Positions 7,427 through 12,250 of a stretch of DNA of 12,250 nucleotides are shown in pieces (the first letter of the stretch is position 1; each line of letters begins with the position of its first letter). Source of the stretch: Hyphomonadaceae bacterium (GTDB lineage Bacteria; Pseudomonadota; Alphaproteobacteria; Caulobacterales; Aquidulcibacteraceae); assembly GCA_016791325.1 (NCBI GenBank), contig JAEUMU010000095.1, positions 1 through 12,250 of the forward strand, in the 5' to 3' direction. Below the pieces are notes generated by a model. The model saw nothing but the letters and a program-made list of their open reading frames with translations. It was not told the origin of the DNA and did no database searches. The translations under genes were made by a program, and so were the position numbers.

Positions 7427-7505
7427 TAATTTGCCGCATGGCTGATCAAATATTTCGCATTGAGGAAGCGCTAGACTTAATGGGCGCTAACCATGTTCGC
7501 CGCCT

Positions 7506-7865
7506 TCAGGCCGCGTATTTCTCGATCAGCGCCACAAGGCCCGCGAAATCCACCGGCTTGGTGGCGAAATCATCGCAGCCCGCCTCCATACATTCGCGTC
7601 GCGCGCTTTCCATTGCATGCGCGGTGAGCGCCACGATCCGCACGGCTTCAACTTGCGGCGTCTGGCGGATCACGCGCGTCGCTTCGATGCCGGACATGAC
7701 TGGCATTGAAATATCCATGAGGATCAGATCCGGCGCGCAGCTCTTCGCCATCTCCACCGCTTCTGCGCCGTTTTCGGCGCAATGCACTTCATAGCCGCGC
7801 CGCTCCAGCCGGCGCGTGAGCATTTCGCGGTTATCGGGATGGTCTTCGGCGATGAGGATGCGCAT
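7506..7865 (-). CDS. Single-domain response regulator (DivK/CheY-like receiver)
   Basis: 119 residues, a receiver domain with no output domain. Starting at ATG 7865 the key residues are E6/D7 (AED), phospho-acceptor D51 in DLILMDISMP, switch T81 in ALTAHAM and K103 in TKPVD. PDLILMDI and the AxTAxAM segment resemble DivK and phosphorelay receivers more than flagellar CheY. A TTG at 7880 is in frame upstream, but AAGGAGAGG lies 4 nt before the ATG at 7865, so ATG is preferred. That ribosome site overlaps the stop region of the hybrid kinase gene, 11 nt away, so the two are co-transcribed and probably translationally coupled. It probably acts as a phosphate shuttle or allosteric partner of the kinase; the target is unknown. 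Confidence 0.93.
   Translation of the reverse strand: MRILIAEDHPDNREMLTRRLERRGYEVHCAENGAEAVEMAKSCAPDLILMDISMPVMSGIEATRVIRQTPQVEAVRIVALTAHAMESARRECMEAGCDDFATKPVDFAGLVALIEKYAA
7790..7832 (-). repeat. Receiver duplication, copy B (43 nt)
   Basis: Encodes NREMLTRRLERRGYEV of the stand-alone receiver. Same reading frame and same structural position as copy A at 7237-7279; 7 mismatches, no gaps. Confidence 0.6.
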
Positions 7866-7876
7866 AGGCCTCTCCT

Positions 7877-10600
7877 TCAAGCAGATTTGGCGATGGTGGC
7901 GGAAGATTGCGGCTGCGTTTGCGGGCGCTGTTGCGGGGCGGCTGATCGCGCGAAGCGCAACGCGGCCGCGGCGAGCACATCGCGATCGGCGGGCTTGACC
8001 AGCAGATCGCAGGCGCCCGCCGCGCGTGCGCGGGCGCGGTCATCGTCCACCGAATGGATCAGGACGGGGATGTTGGCGGTCCGTGCATCCGCGCCCAGCG
8101 CAGCCAGCACCGCCCACCCGCTCATGTCAGGCAAGTTGATATCGAGCAGCACCAGGCCGGGCGGCTCGGCGCGCGCTTGCGCCAAGCCTTCGGCGCCAGT
8201 CGCTGCGCCGCGCACGGTGAAGCCAAGGCGCGCAAGCGAGCGCTGCGCCAGATCGCGCGCGCTCTCTTCATCGTCGATCACAAGGATCGTCTGCGCCGCC
8301 CCTTCGCGCACTTGCGGCGCGGCGTCTTGCTTCGCTGGCGCGCATTCCGCGCCCCATAGGCAGGGCAGCGCCAGCGTGAACGTCGATCCCCGCCCCAATT
8401 CGCTGACGACGCTCACATCCCCGCCCAGTACTTGCATCATGCGCCGGGTGATCGCCAGCCCCAGTCCAGTGCCGCCGAAGCGCCGCGCCGTGGACGCGTC
8501 AGCCTGAACAAACGGCGCGAACAGGCGCGCGATCTGCTCCTGCGATAGGCCGATGCCGGAATCGACCACATCAATGGCGATCCACGCGCCGCCTTCGCGC
8601 TGCTCGCGCCGCGCGCGCAGCGTCACTGCGCCATTCTGCGTGAACTTCGCAGCGTTGGAGAGCAGATTGAGCAGGCATTGATTGAGCTTGAACGCATCAT
8701 TGTGCGCCATTCCCAGATCGGGGGCGAGTTCGAGCTTCAGCGTGTTGCCGCTCTTCTCCATCGCCGGCCCAACAGTCGCAGCGGCTTCCTGCAGCAGATC
8801 GGCCACGTCGAAATCGGCGGCGGCCGCCTCCATGCGCCCGGCTTCGATCTTCGAGAGATCGAGAATATCGTTGATGAGATGCAGCAACTGGCGCGCGGAG
8901 CTCAGCACCCGCTCGATATCGGCCAGATCGCTGGCGCGGCCATCGGCTTCGGCCTCTTCCTGCAGGATTTCGGAATAGCCGATGATGGCGTTCAGCGGCG
9001 TGCGCAGCTCGTGACTCATCGAAGCTAGGAACTGCGACTTCGAGACGTTGGCTTGCTCGGCGGCTTCACGAGCAGCGCGCAGCGACACCATGGTTTCCGC
9101 CAGCACGACGTCGCGGGCGTCCATCTCCTGCATCAGCGCATCGAGGCGCTCATGCATTTCCGCGACCGAGACCGCCGCCTCATCCAGCGCTTCCGGCGGC
9201 GCGATATCGGCGAACAGCGCGCGCTTGGCTTTCAGCGTCTCCTCGGCGCGGTGCATGGCGGCGATGAACGCAGCCTCTTTGCGCTTGCGTTCCGTTACGT
9301 CGGTTGAGAGCACGATCATTTTGCGTACGCCGCCGGTGCGGCCCAGCATGCGCCGCGCGCGCAAATGCACCCAGCTCACCGAACCATCAGGGCGAAGCAC
9401 GCGATGCTCGATATCCTCGCTCGATCCCGCGGCGACACGATAGAAATAAGCCGACATCGGTTCGCGATCGTCCTGATGGATGATCTTCGTGGTGTTGGTC
9501 TCGAACTCGGTGAAGGTGAAGCCATCGCCGTACACGCCTTCGCGGTCGCCGTGCCAAACGATGCTGCGCTGCTTGTAGTCCACTTCCCACACAACGCTGC
9601 GGCCCGCATCGAGCGCCAGGCTCAACAGATCGTGGCTGCCGGCCGCGATGGTTCGCGCGGCGACCAGCGAAGTGATGTCGCGCCCGATCACCAGCACGCC
9701 GCGCACGCCGCCGCGCTCATCCCGCCAGGGGCGCGTCTCCCAATCGAAATAGCGCCGCCCTCCGGGCAGCTGCACTTCATCCTCGTTGTGGCGAACCACA
9801 TCGCCCATCAGCGCGCGTTCAAACGCGTCTTTCCAGCGCTCCGGCCCCACCGGCGCCACATCGGCGAAGACGAGGCTCTCAATCTTGGCGATGCCGAGCG
9901 CTTTGGTGACGCCGCGGCTGGCGGCCGCCACCGTACCGTCGACATTCACGAGCGCGATGGTGACTTGATCATCGGCGAGCAATTGGCGGCCCAGCATGTG
10001 CTGCAGCTGACCTTGAGCGCCGGCCTCGCGCAGTTTGCGTTCGGCTTCACTGGCGCTCATGCGCGCGCTGGCGACATAGGCCATCAACGCGCCGCCGCCG
10101 ACAGTGGCGATGATCGCGAGATCCCAGTCCGCGCGCGCGCTGGAGACGGCGATCAGCAGCGGCGAGAGCGTGAGGCACAATGCCGGCGGCGCAGCCCCCG
10201 CAAGCGCAATCGGCCACGCCCCGGAGACACCGGGGCTGAAATGGCGCACCACGCCCGCCACCCAAAGCACCATCGCCGCGGCCGCGCCGGCCGCCTGGCC
10301 GTCGAACCAGAGTGCGGCGGGCAGCACCGCATAGAATACAGAGCAGAACAGCGACCAGGCCGAGAGCCCCAGCAACGTGGCTCCATCGAGGTTGCGTTCA
10401 GCGGCGTCGAGGCGGCGGTAGAGTTCGGTATCGACGATCAGCAGCAGCGCCATGATCGCCGCCCACGCCACAGGCGCGCCGCCATCCATGATCGCGGCCG
10501 CTATGCCGCCGGTGAGGATGATCAGCGCCACCGAGGCAGGCATCTCTCGCCGCCGTGTTTCGGCGGCTTCAGCGAGGCTGCGGAGCGGGCGTGACAACAT
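7877..10600 (-). CDS. Membrane hybrid sensor histidine kinase (6 TM, PAS-PAS-HisKA-HATPase-REC)
   Basis: 907 residues. The N-terminal 180 residues hold about six hydrophobic helices (20-39, 42-57, 75-97, 103-119, 128-153, 159-177) with very short loops, an integral-membrane sensor I cannot name. PAS 1 about 200-312 (ends VLVIGRDIT); PAS 2 about 325-437 of the PAS_3 kind (IHQDDRE, EHRVLRPDGSVSWVH, DVTERKRKE). Long helical linker 440-518. HisKA: SHELRTP with phospho-acceptor H530. HATPase: N-box NLLSNAAKF (N649), G1 DSGIGL (680-685), G2 GGTGLGLA (709-716). C-terminal receiver about 771-885: D776/D777, phospho-acceptor D820 in LVLLDINLPDMSGW, Ser850 in place of the usual Thr, K869. The tail is Q/P/S/A-rich. 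First gene of the cluster with the single receiver and probably the REC-GGDEF-EAL protein. No HPt domain is visible, so any onward transfer from D820 needs one encoded elsewhere. Confidence 0.96.
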   Translation of the reverse strand: MLSRPLRSLAEAAETRRREMPASVALIILTGGIAAAIMDGGAPVAWAAIMALLLIVDTELYRRLDAAERNLDGATLLGLSAWSLFCSVFYAVLPAALWFDGQAAGAAAAMVLWVAGVVRHFSPGVSGAWPIALAGAAPPALCLTLSPLLIAVSSARADWDLAIIATVGGGALMAYVASARMSASEAERKLREAGAQGQLQHMLGRQLLADDQVTIALVNVDGTVAAASRGVTKALGIAKIESLVFADVAPVGPERWKDAFERALMGDVVRHNEDEVQLPGGRRYFDWETRPWRDERGGVRGVLVIGRDITSLVAARTIAAGSHDLLSLALDAGRSVVWEVDYKQRSIVWHGDREGVYGDGFTFTEFETNTTKIIHQDDREPMSAYFYRVAAGSSEDIEHRVLRPDGSVSWVHLRARRMLGRTGGVRKMIVLSTDVTERKRKEAAFIAAMHRAEETLKAKRALFADIAPPEALDEAAVSVAEMHERLDALMQEMDARDVVLAETMVSLRAAREAAEQANVSKSQFLASMSHELRTPLNAIIGYSEILQEEAEADGRASDLADIERVLSSARQLLHLINDILDLSKIEAGRMEAAAADFDVADLLQEAAATVGPAMEKSGNTLKLELAPDLGMAHNDAFKLNQCLLNLLSNAAKFTQNGAVTLRARREQREGGAWIAIDVVDSGIGLSQEQIARLFAPFVQADASTARRFGGTGLGLAITRRMMQVLGGDVSVVSELGRGSTFTLALPCLWGAECAPAKQDAAPQVREGAAQTILVIDDEESARDLAQRSLARLGFTVRGAATGAEGLAQARAEPPGLVLLDINLPDMSGWAVLAALGADARTANIPVLIHSVDDDRARARAAGACDLLVKPADRDVLAAAALRFARSAAPQQRPQTQPQSSATIAKSA

Positions 10601-10651
10601 TGCGTGCGGGCCTCGATGCGTGAGAGCCGCGAAACGCTGCCAGCGCAGGGT

Positions 10652-10673
10652 GAATTTAGGCTAAACCAAATTC
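10652..10673. promoter_or_regulatory. Candidate TetR-family operator (22-bp palindrome)
   Basis: Perfect 6-bp arms GAATTT (10652-10657) and AAATTC (10668-10673) flank a 10-bp centre that adds G..TA..C symmetry: 16 of 22 positions match the reverse complement. It lies in the 110-bp divergent gap between the hybrid kinase start (10600) and the TetR start (10711), the usual place for a TetR self-operator. Size and symmetry fit a TetR dimer. Regulation of the kinase gene is inference. Confidence 0.55.
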
Positions 10674-10710
10674 CATGTTCCCGGCCGTGCTAGGCTGGGG
10701 GCAACGATTC

Positions 10711-11313
10711 ATGCCCCGCCACGCCGATCCCGCCCTGCCCGAACGCCGCCGCGCCCAGATCCTGGAAGCGGCGCGGCGCTGTTTCCTGGAGCGCGGTTTT
10801 CGCGAGACCACGGTGGAGGAGATCTGCGCCGAGGCCCGCTTTAGCCCAGGCGCGCTCTATCGCTATTTTGACGCCAAGGCCGACATTGTCGCGGCGATTG
10901 CGCTGGAGGCCCGCGCACACGCGCAAGCGGCGCTGCATCGACTGGAAGACGGCGCCGATCTAATCGATGCGCTTACGGAACTAGCCTTGATTTTCTTCGC
11001 CGCTTTCGAGGGCGAACGAGATGGTGCGTTGCTGGCCGATATCTGGGGCGAAGCTGCGCGAGACCGGGCGTTGGCGCAGGCGCTCGCGGCGCGGGACGGC
11101 GTTGTCGCGGCGCGGGTGGCGGCGGCGATCGCGCGGGCCCAGCGGGCCGGGCGCGCCTACCCTGCCCTGTCCCCGCAAGACGCAGCCGAGGCGTTGATGG
11201 CGATGCTGGACGGAATGGCGCTTCGGCTGGCGCTACGGCGCGAGGCCGGGTCCGCCGCCGCGGCCCGACGCTTTCGCGCCTTCGCCGTGCATGTGCTCAA
11301 ACCCAAGCGCTAA
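10711..11313 (+). CDS. TetR/AcrR family transcriptional regulator
   Basis: 200 residues. The N-terminal DNA-binding domain is typical: RRRAQILEAARRCFLERGF (12-30), then TTVEEICAEARFSPGALYRYF (33-53), the helix-turn-helix with the hallmark G-x-x-Y-x-Y-F end. The C-terminal about 140 residues are helical and Ala/Arg-rich, a ligand-binding and dimer domain with no recognisable ligand. ATG at 10711 follows GGGGGC and opens a normal-length TetR N-terminus. The ATG at 10675 would add 12 residues and abuts the operator candidate, so it is less likely. Divergent from the hybrid kinase; its stop overlaps that of the small membrane gene by 4 bp (CTAA). Confidence 0.93.
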   Translation: MPRHADPALPERRRAQILEAARRCFLERGFRETTVEEICAEARFSPGALYRYFDAKADIVAAIALEARAHAQAALHRLEDGADLIDALTELALIFFAAFEGERDGALLADIWGEAARDRALAQALAARDGVVAARVAAAIARAQRAGRAYPALSPQDAAEALMAMLDGMALRLALRREAGSAAAARRFRAFAVHVLKPKR

Positions 11314-11657
11314 GCGCGATGGGCCAGGATAATGGCCACATTGGCCAGGAAGCAGAGCACCGAGAACGCGAACAGCCATGGAAAGCCAGCCGCCGCGCCG
11401 CTGCGCCGGGCGCTGGCCTCAAGCACGCCGCCCGTCACCACGAGCCCCGCAGAGATTACCAGGATCCACATTTCATGCGCGTGCAGAAATGCATGAACCC
11501 ATTGAAATTGCTGTGAAAGGATCGCAATCCCGGAGGTCGCCCCCGAAAGCCCGGCCGCCACCAGCGCCAGCGCCGGCAGCCCGCAGCAGAGCGCGTGCAG
11601 GCCCATCACTGTGGCGTGGGCCAAGTGAGCGCGCCGCGAGCTGTTATGTTGTAACAT
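11310..11657 (-). CDS. Small membrane protein with vicinal cysteine pair, function unknown
   Basis: 115 residues from ATG 11657, three likely membrane helices: about 15-40 (HALCCGLPALALVAAGLSG within it), 62-80 and 92-113. Cys24-Cys25 followed by Pro28 in helix 1 recalls the metal-binding first helix of MerT/MerF-type mercury transporters, but the rest does not match those well enough to name it. The segment WVHAFLHAHEMW (53-64) puts H55, H59 and H61 at the membrane edge before helix 2; Cys102 lies in helix 3. A longer ORF reaches 11879, but its extra 74 residues are polar, low-complexity and unlike a membrane N-terminus, and they cross a promoter candidate, so the short form is preferred. 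Convergent with TetR and divergent from the small plus-strand ORF. Confidence 0.75.
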   Translation of the reverse strand: MLQHNSSRRAHLAHATVMGLHALCCGLPALALVAAGLSGATSGIAILSQQFQWVHAFLHAHEMWILVISAGLVVTGGVLEASARRSGAAAGFPWLFAFSVLCFLANVAIILAHRA

Positions 11658-11664
11658 TGCGCGG

Positions 11665-11692
11665 AACCTAGCGTTTGAGCCGCCGGGGTCAA
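11665..11692 (-). promoter_or_regulatory. Candidate promoter for the Cys-Cys membrane protein, possibly leaderless
   Basis: Minus strand TTGACC (11692-11687), 16-nt spacer, TAGGTT (11670-11665). Normal spacing puts transcription start at the A at 11658, one base before the ATG at 11657, giving an essentially leaderless message. This agrees with the absence of a convincing Shine-Dalgarno at that ATG. Confidence 0.4.
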
Positions 11693-11709
11693 GTGCAAGC
11701 CTCGGGGCT

Positions 11710-11934
11710 ATGCCGATTTCTGTGGCTATCGTGCTTGCCCCGGCCAAGCTTCCAGCGCACAACGCGCTTCTGCTTTGCGGGGGTCCGCTCATGCTGATTG
11801 GCATTCTTATCGCAATCCGTGACGCGCTGGTGGCCGCGGCCCTGGCGTGGGTTGGCGTGACGCTGGAAACTCGCGCCATGGACGAACCCCAGCCCGCGTG
11901 CGCAACGCAGCAGTGTGCGCAAGCCGCGCGCTGA
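11710..11934 (+). CDS. Possible small membrane protein, hypothetical
   Basis: 74 residues from ATG 11710, which follows a GGGG run 3 nt upstream. Residues about 19-36 (ALLLCGGPLMLIGILIAI) and 39-54 (ALVAAALAWVGVTLET) could form a two-helix hairpin. The tail carries two cysteines (ACATQQC). G+C at third positions is about 70 percent, a little lower than in neighbours, so coding support is only moderate. No homologue is recognised. It is divergent from the Cys-Cys membrane gene with a 52-bp gap. Confidence 0.4.
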   Translation: MPISVAIVLAPAKLPAHNALLLCGGPLMLIGILIAIRDALVAAALAWVGVTLETRAMDEPQPACATQQCAQAAR

Positions 11935-11998
11935 GCGTTTCCATGCGCCGACGCCCTTGAATAGACAAACTCATTCCGTTCGGTGATGCGTAACCTTA

Positions 11999-12016
11999 AC
12001 GCGCTTGGACGCGCGT
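11999..12016 (+). other. Inverted repeat in the leader of the last gene
   Basis: Perfect 6-bp arms ACGCGC (11999-12004) and GCGCGT (12011-12016) with a TTGGAC loop, ending just before the GAGG/GGGGA ribosome site of the gene at 12033. It could be a leader hairpin or a protein-binding site; G+C-rich repeats of this size also arise by chance. Confidence 0.3.
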
Positions 12017-12032
12017 GAGGTGGGGACGCGAG

Positions 12033-12250
12033 ATGCCTGCGCGCGATGACGTTAAGCGTGAGCCTGGGAAGCTGATCGGAATTCTGGCCGTCGCCGTTGG
12101 CGTGGTTTGGATCGCTGGCGGTGCGGCGGCGGCGTTTGCGCTGCTGGGCGTGGATGGGCTCAGCCGGCTTAGCCCCGCGGAAGCGGGCGCGCTGGCGGGC
12201 GCATTGATCCTGCCGGCGATGATGGCGCTGTTTTCCGGCGCGGCGGTGCG
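12033..12250 (+). CDS. Membrane protein, function unknown, cut by right edge
   Basis: The first 72 complete codons are in the window. ATG 12033 follows GAGGTGGGGA at Shine-Dalgarno distance. A short charged N-terminus (MPARDDVKREPGK) precedes a hydrophobic helix (about 14-38, LIGILAVAVGVVWIAGGAAAAF), a loop with LSRLSPAEAG, and a second hydrophobic stretch (about 54-71). Strong G/C at third positions supports coding. Too little is present to name a family; a membrane anchor before a larger cytoplasmic part is possible. Confidence 0.7.
   Translation, partial: MPARDDVKREPGKLIGILAVAVGVVWIAGGAAAAFALLGVDGLSRLSPAEAGALAGALILPAMMALFSGAAV

Noticed and set aside
7438..7794. Plus-strand ORF of 118 codons starting in the gap before the receiver gene
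   Set aside because: Most of it is antisense to the receiver, Ser/Arg-rich, without a ribosome site; only the first 20 or so codons lie in non-coding DNA.
7866..7880. TTG start at 7880 for the single-domain receiver
   Set aside because: The ATG at 7865 has a near-perfect AAGGAGAGG just upstream and opens the standard first beta strand; the extra five codons lie over the ribosome site.
9365..10594. Plus-strand ORF of 409 codons opposite the hybrid kinase
   Set aside because: The longest shadow in the window, His/Arg/Ala-rich with no domains; explained by third-position G/C bias of the kinase gene.
11658..11879. 74-residue N-terminal extension of the Cys-Cys membrane protein
   Set aside because: Polar, Ser/Ala/Arg-rich, unlike a membrane N-terminus, and it overlaps both a promoter candidate and the divergent small ORF.
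1..12250. CRISPR array, tRNA, rRNA, insertion sequence, toxin-antitoxin or prophage genes
   Set aside because: Looked for on both strands; no direct-repeat arrays, cloverleaf, transposase or phage motifs seen.

Overview
The window is GC-rich (roughly two thirds G+C by eye, with strong G/C preference at third codon positions). It reads as chromosomal DNA of an alphaproteobacterium, most likely of the Caulobacterales/Hyphomonadaceae kind. That placement is inferred from codon use, from the two composite GGDEF-EAL proteins, from a DivK-like receiver followed by a PleD-like output protein, and from the proteobacterial form of the manganese riboswitch. No rRNA, tRNA, CRISPR array, insertion sequence or phage gene was seen.

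Layout. (1) 1-2150, minus strand: a manganese-type yybP-ykoY riboswitch, then a TMEM165/GDT1-family cation exporter, then a para-aminobenzoate synthase of the fused PabB-PabC type that runs off the left edge. (2) 2179-4482, minus strand: a membrane-anchored CHASE4-GGDEF-EAL protein. (3) 4483-4793: an A+T-rich divergent promoter region. (4) 4794-5537, plus strand: a GNAT-like protein whose stop codon interlocks with that of the next gene. (5) 5534-10600, minus strand: a signalling cluster, in transcription order a six-helix membrane hybrid histidine kinase with two PAS domains, a stand-alone DivK/CheY-like receiver, and a REC-GGDEF-EAL response regulator. (6) 10601-11313: a divergent TetR-family regulator with a palindromic operator candidate between it and the kinase. 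(7) 11310-11657, minus strand: a small three-helix membrane protein with a vicinal cysteine pair. (8) 11658-12250, plus strand: a possible 74-residue membrane protein and the start of another membrane protein cut by the right edge.

How the parts may work together. The kinase, stand-alone receiver and REC-GGDEF-EAL protein look like one phosphorelay that sets c-di-GMP level. The two receivers are almost identical over the first helix, the part that recognises the kinase, and keep a 36/43-nt match there, so they probably share a phosphodonor. A second, independent c-di-GMP protein with a periplasmic CHASE4 sensor lies less than 1.1 kb away across the GNAT gene. The TetR protein may control the kinase through the shared intergenic palindrome. 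The riboswitch-exporter pair is a self-contained manganese homeostasis unit, with folate synthesis translated downstream on the same message.

The strongest observations outside simple gene calling are the riboswitch with its occluded start region, the receiver duplication, the TetR operator palindrome, and the Cys-Cys membrane protein with a possible leaderless promoter.
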